From Thalassia testudinum (Eukaryota > Streptophyta > Magnoliopsida > Alismatales > Hydrocharitaceae), in NCBI GenBank assembly GCA_037157565.1, contig JAZHRO010000063.1:91760001-91824000 (forward strand): 64,000 bases of DNA, in the 5' to 3' direction. Under the pieces are notes generated by a model. It saw nothing but the letters and a program-made list of their open reading frames with translations, did not search any database and was not told the DNA's origin. Positions 21,042 to 33,850 of this stretch are shown here, piece by piece. Position 1 is the stretch's first letter, and each line of letters opens with the position of its first letter. The translations under genes and the position numbers were made by a program.

Positions 21042-24000
21042 TGCTGTGTGGGCGATAGGGGAGTTTTAAATATGTGTTCGTTGTAGTACACTCCTAAATT
21101 GCACAACAAAACATTTAAATTTATAAACTCAAGTTCTAAAGGGAGTCCAAGGTCATTCGCAGGGAGCAAATATGGAACTCATGCATTAATCTTCATTCAG
21201 AATCAATAAATATAATAAATTAAGCATCAATAATAGATATGCAATAAATGGATTGCTCTAATTGATATTCAAATGTAATTCAAAGGATCATGAGACAAAA
21301 AGAGTAGAATGACAAAATAATGGTGATTTGAATCACCAATTATTCATCTTTAATTAAGCATATATCTCAACATTTATATTATTCAATAGTATCTGAATCA
21401 GATAATCAATATTAACTTAGGTACTTAAATAATTCAACAGTACTCAGCATCAACCTCAATCTGACATCGTCTTCACAGAACCAGACGACTTAACTTTCAC
21501 ATAGCACAGTGCCTCACAAAATGCACACACAAGCACAAGGCTTTCACTTCTAAGCCTTCTTCTTCTTTCTCTCAAGCCTTCATGCACGGGACCTTCTCTG
21601 TTTAGAGGCTAAGGGTGGGTGCCTCTTCCTTTAGCACGGGGGCGAGGCAAAGGGTCACACAACAAAACCCCCCCTTCCCTCATAGAACTCTCTCCTCTCT
21701 CAAACCAGGGCGTAATCAGGTATCATATCAAGTTATCGAATTCTAGGAAGTGGCTAGACACGCGGGCATGTTTCACGGATGAGGCGTGCGTGGGCTCGTT
21801 AATGGGGACCCAACCCCCGGTGTCTTGGGTGAAGAAGCTATAGCAGAAAATCCACTTAAGTGTCTTCGCTCACCCGTCAGTATACGATGTGGGACTATCC
21901 CACCTCCTCTTTTCGGTATGCAATTGAGAAGATGTCGGTGTCCAATTGAAGGGGAAGACGAGTCTGACAGCTTCAATTGAACACCTGGGAAGGGTCCTAG
22001 AGGTCTTTCGCATTGATTACGATCTTCAGCAGGGTGAGTTGGGAGCCGAAGATGAGTGGCAAAGCGGTGGCAGCAACTAGCTTTTCTTAAGTCGTTGTAG
22101 TACAGATAGTTATTGCCATCATTTGCTAATATATATTTGCTAAATAAAGAGTTCCCGAGGTCGAACTCAGGGAGCAAGTTGTATTCTAGAGATATACATG
22201 TTCTATTACAAAAATAAAGAGAGAGAGATGAAAGTTTGGCTTCTTCTTTTCTTCTTTCTTTCTCTTTGTCTTCTCTTTAGCTTTTGTTCTTCCTGTTCTT
22301 CTTTTCTTACTTCAGATCTCCCTTCCGTGCTCTTCTTCTTCTTTTCTTCTTTCTTCACCTGTCTTCAGGACGTCGTCTGATTTTCCAATCAGACGACTTA
22401 ACCCGCGGATGCTACAGTGTTGCTTCAGTTCTTCTTCCTCAGTCCTCTGCTTCGGGCAGCCCTGGCTGCTCTTTCTTCCTTCAGTCTTCTTCTCCTTCTC
22501 TGTTCAGTGGCCATCTTTCTTCTTCTCTTCCTGCACACTTGCACAGCTTGATCAGAGGGGCAAAACCTAATTCTACCCTCTCCCCCGCGTTTCTCTCTCA
22601 CGGAAGCCGCTCTTAGGAAAGCTCTCCCAGAGCTGCCGGGTATTCGGGTACGGGTCATGCCCGGGTCTAGGCCCACCGACGTGCGTGGTGGGCGAGGAGT
22701 GTAGGTCGGGCTTAGTCGGGTCGGGCTAGGTCCGCGGGGCGTGGTCGCGGACGAGGCCGGGTCGAGCGGGTAAGTGAGAGGGACCTCACCCCGTGCTCAG
22801 GAGGCAACGAACCTAAGGCACTTTTTGCCTTTATGCGGGCGCGCTCCTCTGAAAAGTTCCGAGGTGGGACTAAATGTCCCACCCCAATTGGGCGCCCGCA
22901 GCTGAAGACGCTGTAGGAGTTCGCGGTTGCACGCGAGGCCTTTGCCCCAGCTGCAAGCCTGGGACGCTTCGCGGAGATGCCCCGCGCAGCCTGGGAGTTG
23001 AACCTGGGCGAATCGCACCTGGAGCTGCAGGTTGAAGGTGCTCCTTCCATGCAGCAATGGCGACGACGGTCGAGGTACCTGTCCACAAAGGAACGGCCTC
23101 TCAGCCTAATCAGATACGTGGAGAACCTTCGCCGTGGCACGGCGAAGGTGGTGGGGGGTCTGGCAGGCGGCGGGGCAGAGCGTGAGGGTCGCCCTAGGTC
23201 AAATTGCGGGCGGAGAAGTGGGTTTGTTCGGGGGGTCTGCAGAGGGCGAGTGGCGGGAAGTGGAAGGGTGGAGGTTGGTCAGGGTGAGGAGGCGGAGGTT
23301 CTGTGAGGGTCGGCGAGGTGTATGGGGCTGTGGAGGGACGGGGGCGTCTCGCCGGAGTTTGGCCGGAGACGAAGGGGGTGACGGTGGACAGGAGCGGTCG
23401 AGGGTTTAATCAAATAAAAGACAGTGAGGAAAAGAAAGAGGGGGAGATGGGGAGAAGTTCTGACCTAGCTACGGAGACGAAAGGGGCGGGAGCAAGGCGG
23501 CAGTCGTATCGACTGTCGCCGGAGAAGAAGATGCCCAGGGGAAGGGGCGGCGGTGAGGAGAGGGCCGGAGAGGCGCCAGCTGGGTGCGGCGTGGCGCGGG
23601 AAGAGTGAGGGAGGGCAACCCTGCAGCTGGTAGTGCGGCAGAGCGACGAGGAGGAAGAGGAGAGGCCGCCGGAGCTGGAGGGCTTCCTGTCGGAGTGGGA
23701 AGAGAGGAAGTGGGGGTCTTTCTCCGTTAGGACCGAGCTGCTCAGAACGGCGGAGCGACAGGGGTATTTATAGAGGCGGAATCAGAGAGGAGGGCGGAGG
23801 GAGACGACGTGTCTCCCTCGCCGGAGGACACCGGAGATGGAGACCCATACCGTCCGTGCGTTCGCACGGCCGGTATGGTGGGTTGCAGCGACCAGGGGGG
23901 TGTTCCTGCGACGGCTGACGACGCAGGGCACCCCTGGTTGTCATGCCAGACCCTCCCCCTTACCCTGCATGGCGCCATGCTCCGCGCAAGGTCGCCGGAG

Positions 24001-26357
24001 CATGGTGCTGGTCAGGTTTTGGCAGGAGGGACCTGAATGCGAAGAACGAAGGAGAGTTAGGGGCAGAAATGTGAGGGTTCGAAAGTTGAGGGCCAACAAG
24101 TAAATATATGAGGACCAAAGTGTAAAGTTGGTCAAGAAGGTTTCTTCTTAGGCTCAAGTTTTTATACATGACTAATTAGGACCTAAGGAATCTGATGGTG
24201 AATTTTATTTCTAGATTAAACCTTGTTTGACCGGTCAATTTACGCAAAAACCCAAATTAAGTTATTAATTGGGCATGGTTCTCAATGTAGGTCAAAAAGG
24301 GTTCCGAAGGCCAAATTAAAGGTTCTAAACCCTATAGATTATTTTTATATGAATTTTAGAGGGTTTATTCTATTTTTACTTTTCCTCGAACCTCGCGAAT
24401 TGAAGTGGGTTTGTTTTAAGGTTACAGATTATCATTTAGTTCATTGGAATTGCTGTAGCCCTTATCAGATCATCCCACTTTCCTTCTTATTCGGTTTGTT
24501 TGACCTATGTTTGGACCCTGAATTACCTTGTATGCAGATTATACTGGTAAAATTGCATTTTTACCCCTTATGACTTGTTTTCTCCTTAAACTCAGAATTC
24601 TCTGAGTTAAGCCTTTCCTTGAGTTATGTAGGAGCTTTTATCCTTTGTATTAGGTCAAAATGAGCTAGTTATGGCTCATGATGAGGTTCTCATCAATGAG
24701 AGAACATGCCCGAAGATGACGAGGGTGACGACAGAGGTTCGGCTAACCTGAAGGACACGAATATGGGTTTATAGCCCTGATTAAACAAGTTTGAAAGGAT
24801 CGTCATATTCTAAGGAACACGATGATAGTCGTGGCGTGCTGTGAAGGTGTATGTGGTGTGTTAGCGAGATCAAGGAGGTGGTGCATTGAAGGTGGTGTCA
24901 GGTGGAGCTTTGGAGTGGGTAATCCATGAAATATAATGAGGGTTTTTGTTCACGGAGGTGTGGCGGAGCTTATGGAGGTGGAAGCAGGTTGTTTGGTGGT
25001 TTGTGGCGTCGAGGAGACCTCGCCAAAGGTGTGGCCGATCTTGGAGAAGACTGAGGGGTGAAGGGTGTTCTTGGGGTCTAACCTAAGATCTAAATAGATA
25101 GGGGTGAAGTAGAGAGGGAGAGGAAGAGAAAGAACCTAAGCTATGGACGAAAGGAGTAGGAATAGGTGCCGGTTGTGATTGGCTGGCATTGGAGATGATG
25201 AATCCTCTAGTGAGGGAACGACAAGGAAGAGGAGGATCTGGACGCTCCTGATTTGGCCATTGAGCGAAAGGAGATGAAGATGATCCTTCTGCCTATGGTA
25301 TGTGGCAGAGGGCGACGAAGGGGGTTGGAGGAGATTCTCCAAAGCTACGATGGACGCAACCAGAGAGGGAGATATTTGAAGAATTGAGGCTTGAACTGAG
25401 CTAAGGGGCTAGGCAATGCGATGGAGAAGCTTTTATAAAGCTTAAGGCAGGCTATGGACAAGGAAACAAGCGTAATTGGCTTTAGGAAACAAAAAGAACC
25501 CAAGGAATCTGTGCATTTACACAGCCTTCATGGGGCAAATCAGGAGCTAAGATCTGTCCCAATCTCTTCTTCATAGTGTAAACATCAATCCCATAAAATT
25601 TGGTGGGATTTGATGAAGATTTGAGTAGGTTTAGGCTCGGTCAAAGCCATCCTGGAGGTTGATTGACCTCTAATGGCGGCAGGAGTCTTTTCGTGAAGAA
25701 GACAATAAACCTTGGGGGCTATTTGTAAAGAATTCAAAAGCTAGGGGCTTGATTGAGAGAAACAAAGTTTGAATGGACTAAAATGCAATCTAGGTCAAGA
25801 TGGTCTCTAATTGGGCCTAATTTTGGTACAAACCTAAGGAATCTGATTATGAAGTTGGATTTCAGTTTTGACCAAGTTTGACTGGGCAATTTGCGTAGAA
25901 ACCCAAATTAGGGCAGAACTCTATCTGTGACTATTTAAGGTCAAAGTTCCAATGGTCAAATCAAGGGTACCAAACCTCAATGAATATTTTTCTATGAATT
26001 TTAGGAGGTTTAGATGAATTTTATCCTGACCAGAACCTCTGTAATTTAAGCGGGTCTGAAATTAAGGTTTTGGGAGGTGTATTAGTTCTCGAAATGCATG
26101 AAACCCTATTTCTGTATGTGTGGATCCTCTTATTAGACTTTAGTGCTCATTAGACCTTAGATTAACCCTTAGTAATCCCTTCGGTTACTCTGGTTTCATG
26201 ATATGATTTTGAAATTACAGAATTAACCATGTTTTAATGTATTACTCTCAAAATGGATGTGCAGGGAATTACGACTCTCAGGCGATTATGTAGGAGGATT
26301 TGTCACTTGATTCTGATTAGTTAAAGCTAGTTATGGCTCATGATGATGTTATCATCA
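21042..26357 (-). repeat. Element B 3' LTR, interrupted by a solo LTR
   Basis: On the minus strand it starts TGATGATAACATCATCA (26357-26341) and ends ...CCCACACAGCA (21042). Bases 21042-22056 match 31224-32215, and 24701-26357 match 32230-33850. A minus-strand TATA box is at 25437-25430. The pieces between 22057 and 24700 belong to the nested solo LTR and one copy of its target duplication. Confidence 0.88.
22057..24695 (-). mobile_element. Solo LTR of the element A family in B's 3' LTR
   Basis: 2639 bp, flanked by ATGAG (22052-22056 and 24696-24700). On the minus strand it begins TGATGAGAACCTCATCA and ends ...CCGCTTTGCCA. Along its length it matches element A's LTR (5757-8536) reversed, including the 'gttcgacctc' block and the pyrimidine-rich stretch. 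A minus-strand TATA box (TATAAATA) is at 23772-23765. There is no internal region, so it is a recombination remnant. ORFs inside (22425-23978) overlap on both strands in GC-rich DNA and have no known motif. Confidence 0.9.
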
Positions 26358-28333
26358 TACCCCCATGCCTAACTTTTGTTAGTTCCTTAGCAAAATCTTA
26401 TGGAAAGAACTAAATTTCTTGACCATGCATTGTTTAGATGCCTAGTTTGTGTTACTCTTTAGAAATTAGGTCAGAATGCCAACAATAGGCTTAGAGGTAC
26501 TCAAGTATCAAACAAGATCCAAACCTGACTAGCTTCAGCCTGGGTCTGCCGCGAATGTTTCTAAGGCTCGCAAAAACTATCTGGAGGTTCGTTGAGCCCA
26601 GCGGTTAAAGAACCTGTGCGTAGAATGTAGCATGTCTAGGTTCAGTTTGCCAATGCATTTTGATAAGTGAGAGATAGAGAAGGAATTTTCATTTGGAGAG
26701 TTTTCTCTCTTTTTCTTTTTATTTTTCCCTAGATTCAACCTTGAATTGGCCCTAAACACGGTCTGTATCAGATTCCTTGTACCCACCATCAATCCTCGAA
26801 GGGTCCCTGGCTTTCGATGCTTCGGGATACTATTGCCCATGGCAACCCCCAGAACTCCTGGCTTTCGACACTTCGAGATAATGCCGTCCATGGCATTCTG
26901 TAGCTAAATTCAGGCCCTAGAAATCGACATTTCGGGATAATCCTGCTGATGGCACCTGAACTAGCACAAGGTGCTTACATGCCCCAGTAGAATATTTAGA
27001 TATCCTAAGAATCAAGCATCGAGGAAACGATATGTTATTACGCATCTTCGAGGGGAATTTTCCACCTCTCCGCATCGAGAACTCATCCAATCAACTTGTG
27101 TTGTCAAGTCACTCCTATGCTAGATCTTCGAGATAGCTTTTCATAACAGAATGCTTTTGGCATGATTTTTCTTTATTAAGCGCACTAAACCAGATTTAGT
27201 GTGTGATTTTTGAGTGCTTAGGTTACCATGTCCCATAAAGCAAAGGGCAAGCAATAGGGTCGAATAATCCCTAAGCTTTAAACCTACTACATCAACTTCG
27301 CACTTTCCTTAACCCCTTGAGGACTAATCCAGATCTTAACGAATACGTGAATATTTAAGTCCTAAAATAAGCCCAAGAGGCTTAAGATCAGCACTCATAC
27401 TAATCTCCTTATCTTTTTTATTTCAGGACTTAATTTTTTTTCTTTTGATTAGGTCTAGAGCTTAAGTAAATTCCATAATCAATTCTTAATGACGATCATC
27501 ATTTTTTTTTCTTGATTTTTGCTCCTTTTAGACATTTGAATCTCCCTTTTTCCTCCTCAAGAAAGATTTGCATTTAATTCTCAAAATTTTCTCCCTTTCC
27601 TCAAAAATTTTTTATTTTCTTAATCATTTTTTAATATGTATTTTTTTGTGAGAACCCCTCAAAAAATTGAATTTCCAAATGTTTGCAATTTAACACCCCC
27701 ATGCCTAAGTTTTGTAATGTCCTCATTGTTAAGTAGGAGGGTACAAATTCAATTTGCTTCAAGGTTTAGAATAGGATCGAAGAGTGGGTGAACGGGTCGG
27801 GATGACTATTGCAGACGGTTTCAAGCTTTGATACAAGTACCAAAGCTGGAGTCAATTATTCTAAAGTTAAACTTAGAAGTGCAGTAGGAGTGTAGCTTAA
27901 AAGGATGATCAGAAGGGTCTCAGGTTTTTAGAATGACAGGTTGCCTCCTGTTAAGCGCTAAATTCAATGCCTTCAGCTAAGTAGAAAGTGGTCAAGGAGA
28001 AGGGGTGATCAAATCATAAGAGTTTTGTAGAACATGCACCTTGATAAGTAGCCTAGTTGGTCCAACCAGGTGCTTGTTCAAATTGATAGGCTGATGGTGC
28101 AGACCAAACCCAATCAATCTAGTGGGTTGATGGATGTGAATCAATAGATATGGAGCCCACTAGATACTTTATTGCTCAAACAGATATGGAAATGAGAATT
28201 TGAGGTTTGGCTGAATCGGTTCAGCCTGGTCACAGTAGGGATCCTCAAAAGAAAATGGATCTATAGAGGATGTAGGAACCCTACAGGTGGGATCAGAGAA
28301 GGATAAGAAGTGATTAACAGTCTGATCAATATC
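26358..28333 (-). repeat. Element B 3' non-coding region
   Basis: From the LTR outwards (minus strand read right to left): the pre-LTR tract at 26383-26358 with core GGCATGGGGG; triple imperfect repeat at 26956-26798 (CCATGGG...ATTATCCCGAAA type); a near-palindrome around 27003 corresponding to the perfect one in A; the ATGAGGACATTACA/GGCATGGGGG motif at 27730-27694; and the GCGCTTAACAGGAGGCAACC block at 27960-27936. The ORF begins just upstream. The same blocks occur in the same order in A. Confidence 0.75.
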
Positions 28334-29476
28334 TTATACCCAATCAAAAGTTGGAGAAGAATCATATGCAACCAAATTAGAGAGAGGTGAATCAGAGTAG
28401 AAGTTAATTCCAGTGGCGGGTCGGGGTTGGGCTTGGATTTTGGAAGGCTTTGTATGTGGGTCAGAAGGTCTGGCTTCTTTAAAATCTAGGTGTGGAGAAG
28501 GCTCTTCTAGAAATGATTCAAGGATAGGTTCATATAGAGAGTCTTCTTGATGCTCATTCAAATCAAATGCAAATGCCTGGAGAGTGCTTATAGACTCATG
28601 GAATTCTGAGTCAGTAAAAGATTCGAAATCTGGATTGTGGACACTCTCAGCACTTATAGTTTCCGATTCTTGATGATCATAACAGAATGATTCCAGTTCA
28701 GTGGAACAAGATTTTGAATCAATGATCTCGGCAATAGGGACATTAGAGTCAGAATCAAAGAATGGGTCATAAATGTTGAGATCGTAGACTGGCTTGTAAT
28801 TGTCAGGAAACAAAGGTTCTCCGAAATCAAAGTATGATTCGAAATCATCGAAAAATTTACAAAAATCTATGTTTGAACCTGATTCCAGATCGGGATTTCC
28901 ACCATAGAATGAATCAAGATGTGTAGAATCAACAACTAGACTTGGATCTAACCTAATCTCAAATTCTGAGCTCAAAGAGGTGTCCTTATTAGGCATGGGC
29001 TCAGGTTCTTGGCTCCTAGGGTAAACCCAATCAAAATGCAACTCTTCTAACGCCTCTATTTCTATATTGTAAATCGGTGTAATTTCTGATAGATAAATTT
29101 GTATCTCTGAGGAGTTTGGAAAGATGTAATCATCAAATATGGCCCCAGAATCATAATTCAGATCCAAAATCTGATTCTCTTCGTATTGGGCCTCATGATC
29201 ATCCCAAATAGGTTCTGATCTGGATTCTAGGTCAAAGGTAGGAATTGGGTCACTAGAATCTGGACTAGGTTCTATTGGGATGTCAGAATCACTCTCGAGG
29301 ATTACCTTAATAGGATGAGATTCAGGAATTATATCCTCGAGAGGTTCTGAGTCTAATTCATTACAGGTGTTTGGAAAATCAAGGCATGATGGACCAGCTT
29401 CATGGCTCTCTAACGCTAGTTCAGAATCGGGGACACCTCCAATTGGATCCTCCCAACCCTTATCTAGATCAAGCAT
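28334..29476 (-). CDS. Acidic protein of element B, function unknown
   Basis: An intact ORF of 380 codons in an element otherwise without open genes. The product is rich in Asp, Glu, Ser and Pro with very few basic residues (runs such as LESDSDIPIEPSPDSSDP and DDFESYFDFGEPLFPD). I see no catalytic motif, zinc finger, membrane span or signal peptide. The same frame continues upstream to about 29640 through one TAG, with a segment (TSWNNIEDQYDFPEPG) resembling the N-terminal part of X's ORF (TSWDNPD.GYNSGPP). The true start may therefore be upstream of 29476. It occupies the place of pol, directly before the post-coding block. It could be an extended, diverged gag C-terminus or an accessory protein. 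Confidence 0.5.
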   Translation of the reverse strand: MLDLDKGWEDPIGGVPDSELALESHEAGPSCLDFPNTCNELDSEPLEDIIPESHPIKVILESDSDIPIEPSPDSSDPIPTFDLESRSEPIWDDHEAQYEENQILDLNYDSGAIFDDYIFPNSSEIQIYLSEITPIYNIEIEALEELHFDWVYPRSQEPEPMPNKDTSLSSEFEIRLDPSLVVDSTHLDSFYGGNPDLESGSNIDFCKFFDDFESYFDFGEPLFPDNYKPVYDLNIYDPFFDSDSNVPIAEIIDSKSCSTELESFCYDHQESETISAESVHNPDFESFTDSEFHESISTLQAFAFDLNEHQEDSLYEPILESFLEEPSPHLDFKEARPSDPHTKPSKIQAQPRPATGINFYSDSPLSNLVAYDSSPTFDWV

Positions 29477-31202
29477 GTCAATCTATATGAAGTTTGAATC
29501 TGATTCCATTTGGGTTGGGGGTTCACAACAACCTTGATTTTCAAACCCAGGTTCTGGGAAATCATATTGATCCTCAATATTGTTCCAAGATGTCTCGTCA
29601 ATCTCTGAATGTTGATATGGGTATTTTTGATCAATGGCTTGTTGTAATGTATTTAGCATATATCCATGTTCTCAATGAGACCCTAGTGTATCTCCCAAAG
29701 TTGTGGATTTAACAGACATTGTATATACTCAATACTGTGTAGTTTTCACAATTCACTGCATTCTACAAGAAGCTCATCCTGGGTTGAACCATGTATCATT
29801 TGTGTAAATATCATTCTAGCTCGGTTCATAATATGGGTTGTTGTTTTTGGTATATTAACCTGAATGTGTCTAGATGGATCTGAGTTTTTGTAATATTCAT
29901 CATGATGTCTCAGAGCATGCTTAATCATCTTTTATTTCATTATCATTTGGGATTCAGGTTTCCTAAAAAGTCTTCCTAATTTGTCATGTTGCATTTTCAA
30001 ATTAGGTGGTGGATCAAGATATAGAATCAAATTCAGGCTCAGACTGAAGTGATCCGATCAGATCAGAAATCCCACAGAAGATCAATTCTAATAAAGGCCT
30101 CGAGGTAAACAACCTAGGGACTTTTCCTATGTATGTGCTCTAAAGAAAAGATAAGGGACTGGATATGAATTGGACCCAATCAAGGCACCCAAAGAATTTT
30201 GGATGACTAAGGCTTGTTTCTAGGTGGATGATACCTCTAAATCAAAAATCCACACATCTAAGAAGTACTTGGGCAACCAGGAAGGGAGAGTCCTGCAAAG
30301 ACCCCTACACGATAGAGCATCCCCATGGGTTACAGGTTTCCCCCACTGGACCTTCCTTGTCACTGCAATTCCATGTAGATCGGAATGTATGAATTGAGAC
30401 CTCAAGTATACCAATTTTAGCCTAGTTTGTGCCTTAGATTTCACTTGCTTAGAAGTTAATTCAATTTATTACCTAATTTGGAGGCTATTGGCCCATAAGT
30501 AGACCAACTTCACCTAACCTACCCTAAAAGATGAAGAATGAAATATGGGTCAAGACCCAAAGATCACCCTGAATTGACACTTAGGTTATTAGGTCCACAA
30601 TTTTAGGGTTCAAGTGAATTTAGAGCCTAATTTTTAGGATTTTCCTTAAATAGATCTTTTCAAACAAGGGCTTGGGCAGCACACAAATGCTGGAGGGTTA
30701 CTTTCCTTTTAATGCAAGCAAGTGTGAACTAACACTTCAAAAGCCTAATGTAGAAACCCTAATTGTCTCTATTTCAAGTCCAATTTAATCTCAAAATATA
30801 TACCATAGACTTCAAACAAGAAGTGTGTAGTCTAAGATGATTAGAAGTTAGGCATAAATCTTTAGTAGGTACAGGAAATCAGGGTAGGGATCTCTACACA
30901 TAATCATCTCAGCTTCAATCAGGATTCAATTTAAGTTCGCAAATTAAAAAACTTGCCTTTAAATGATAATTACTAAGAAAATAAGGCAGATAGGTCCTAA
31001 TTGATTTGTTTCCTTTTCTCTTTTCTAAAAGATTAGGAGATTGATTAGGGAAGAAGAGTGAGTTTACCTCCCCTTTGGAGTGGTTGATTGCATCGAAGAT
31101 CTCTTTGTGATGAACCTTGCAAAATCACAAGCAAAGCAAATAGGGCAAGTTAATGCTTAGATAAATCAATAAAGATAAGATTAATAGTGAATTGCACATT
31201 GC
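29477..31202 (-). other. Element B leader and possible gag remnant
   Basis: 29477-29640 continues the acidic ORF's frame with one stop. Beyond it, minus-strand ORF 29928-29746 (HALRHHDEYYKNSDPSRH) may be a broken coding remnant but matches nothing I recognise. The rest, to 31202, is AT-rich with no supportable gene. Confidence 0.4.
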
Positions 31203-31220
31203 TGTCCGACAACCATGCCA
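31203..31220 (-). other. Element B primer binding site (decayed)
   Basis: On the minus strand, three bases after the end of the 5' LTR, TGGCATGGTTGTCGGACA stands where Athila elements have TGGCGCCGTTGCCGGGGA. Differences are mostly transitions. This places the LTR end and the direction of the element. Confidence 0.7.
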
Positions 31221-31223
31221 AAA

Positions 31224-33850
31224 TGTTGTGTGGGTGATAGGGAAGTTTTAAATATGCATTCGATGTAGCACACTCCTAAATCGCACAACAAAACATTTAA
31301 ATTTATAAACTCATATTCTAAAGGGAGTTCGAGGTCATTTGCAGGGAGTAAATATGGAACTCATATATTAATCTTCATTCAAAATCAATAAGTATAATAA
31401 ATTGAGCATCAATAACAGATATGCAATAAATGGATTACTCTAATTGATATTTAAATGTAATTCAAAGGATCATGAGACAGAAAGAATAAAAAGACAAAAT
31501 AATGGTGATTTGAATCACCAATTATTCATCTTTAATTAAGCATATATCTCAATCAGATACTCAATATTAATTTAGGTACTTAAATAATTCAATAGTGCTC
31601 AGCATCAACCTCAATCAAACGTCATCTTCACAGAACTAGACGACTTAACTTTCACATAGCACAGTGCCTCACAAAAGGCACACACAAGAACAAGGTGTTC
31701 TCTTCTAAGCCTTCTTCTTCTTTCTCTCAAGCCTTCATGCACGGGCCTTTCTCTCTTCAGAGGCTAAGGGTGAGAGCCTCTTCCTTCAGCACGAGGGCGA
31801 GGCAAAAGGTCACACAGCAAAACCCCCCTTCTCTCATAGAACTCTCTCCTCCTCCTCTCTCAAACCCAGGTGTAATCGGGTATCGTATCAGTTATCAGAT
31901 CTTAGGAAGTGTCTAGACCCGCGAGCGTGTGTCGCAAGTGAGGCGTGCATAGGCTCGTGAGCAGGGACCCAACCCCTGGTGTCTTGGGCAAAGAAGCTAC
32001 AACAGAAAATCCACTTAAGTGTCTTCACGTACCCGTCAGTATACGAGGTGGGACTATCCCACCTCCTCTTTTCTGCACATAGCTAAGAAGATGTCAATGT
32101 CCAATTGAAGGGGAAGACGAGTCTAGCAGCTTCGATTGAAGACCTACGAAGGGTCCTGGAGGTCTTTCGTGTTGATTGCGATCTTCAGCGGGGTGAATTG
32201 GGAACAGGAGATGAACGAACGAGGCTTGAGATGACGAGGGCGATGGCAGAGGTTTGGTGAACCTGAAGAACACGAATATGGGATTATAGCTCCAATTAGA
32301 CAAGTTCAGAAGGATCGTCGTGTTCTAAGGAACACGATGATGGTCGTGGCATGTTGTGAAGGTGTGTGTGGTGTGCTGGTGAGGTCAGGGAGGTGGTGCG
32401 GTGAAGGTGGTGTGGGGTGGAGCTTTGGAGTGGGTAATTCGTGAAATAGGATGAGGGTTTTGTTCGCAAAGGTGTGGCGAAGCCTATGGAGGTGAAAGTG
32501 GTTGTTTGGTGGCTTATGGCGTTGTGGAGACCTCGCTGAAGGCATGGCCGGTCGTGGAGAAGATGGAGGGGTGAAGGGTGTTCATGGGGTCGAACCTAAG
32601 ATCTAAATAGATAGGGGTGAAGTAGAAAGGGAGAGGAAGAGAGGGAACCTAAGCTATGGAAGAAAGGAGTAGGAATTGGCACCGGCTATGAACGACGAGG
32701 AAGAAGAGGTTCTGGATGCTCCTAATTTGGTTGTCGAGGAGCTGAAGAAGAAGATGAAGACAATCCCTCTGCCTATGGTATGTGGCAAAGGGCGATGGAA
32801 TGGGTTGGAGGAGATTCACCGAAGCTACGGTGGAGACAGCAGGAGAGGGGGATATATGAAGAATTGAGGCCTGAACTGAGCTAAGGAGCTAGGAAATGCA
32901 ATGGAGAAGCTTTTATAGAGCTTGGGGCAAGCTATGGACAAGGAAACAAGCCTAATTGGCTTCATTAGGAAATAAGAAGAACCCAAGAAATCCGTGCATT
33001 CGCATGGCCTTCCTAGGGCAAATCAGGAGCCAAGATCTGTCCCAATCTCTTCTTCATAGTGTGAACGTCAATCCCACCAAATTTGGTGGGATTTGATGAA
33101 GATTCAAGTAGGTTTAGGCTCGGTCAAAGTTAGCCTAAGGGTCAATTTACCTCCAATGGCAGCAGGGGCCTTTCCGTGAAGAAGAAAATAAACCTGGGGG
33201 GCTATTTTGTAAAGAATTCAGAAGCTAGGGGCATGATTGAGAGAAATAGAGTTTGAATGGACTAAAATGCAAACTAGATCAAAATGATCTCTGATTGGTC
33301 CCAAATTTTGGTAAAAACCTAATTTTGACCTAAGGAATCTAATGGTGAAGTCGGATTTCAGTTTTGATCAAGTTTGACTAAGCAATTTGCATAGAAATCC
33401 AAATTAGGGTAGAACTCTATCTGTGACTTTATTTAAGGTCAAAGTTCCAATGGTCAAATCAAGGCTACCAAATCTCAAGGAATATTTTCTATGAAATTTA
33501 GGAGGTTTAGATGAATTTTATCTTGACCAGAACCTGTGCAATTTAAGCGGGTCTGAAATTAGGGTTTGGGAGCTGTATCAGTTCTCGAAATACGTGAGAC
33601 CCTATTTCTGTCTGTGGACCCACTTATTAGACTTTAGTGCTCATTAATCCTAAGATTAACTCTTGGCAAACCCTGTGGTTACTCTACTTTCATGATATGA
33701 TGTTAAAACTGCAAAATTAACCATTTTTGATGTATTACTCTTAAAATGGATGTGCAGGGAATTACGACTCTCAGGCGATTATATAGGAGCATTTATCACT
33801 TGATTCTGATTAATTAAAGTTGGTTATGGCACATGATGATGTTATCATCA
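31224..33850 (-). repeat. Element B 5' LTR
   Basis: 2627 bp. On the minus strand it starts TGATGATAACATCATCA (33850-33834), has a TATA box (TATAAAAG) at 32917-32910, and ends ...CCCACACAACA at 31224. It is the uninterrupted partner of 21042-26357. The ORF at 32676-32867 is a low-complexity reading of this LTR and is not called. Confidence 0.88.

Larger units (their letters stand above)
21042..33850 (-). mobile_element. Element B: Athila-related, pol-less LTR element with one acidic ORF
   Basis: Minus strand. Both LTRs are present: 5' LTR 33850-31224 and 3' LTR 26357-21042, the latter carrying a nested solo LTR. Flanks are AACCT (21037-21041) and AACCC (33851-33855), a duplication with one change. 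The empty site is preserved at about 61205-61215 in X's other LTR. Internal region 26358-31223 has a decayed primer site, an ORF of 380 codons, conserved post-coding blocks, triple repeats and the 26-nt pre-LTR tract. No protease, RT, RNase H or integrase. LTR sizes agree once the insert is removed (2627 and 2672 bp). Confidence 0.9.

Noticed and set aside
22425..23980. Cluster of GC-rich ORFs on both strands, some over 100 codons
   Set aside because: They lie wholly within a solo LTR bounded by an ATGAG duplication, overlap each other, and have no motifs.
24700..26350. B's 3' LTR as a separate second element
   Set aside because: It lines up with 32230-33850 and joins 21042-22056 once the solo LTR is removed; sizes then agree.
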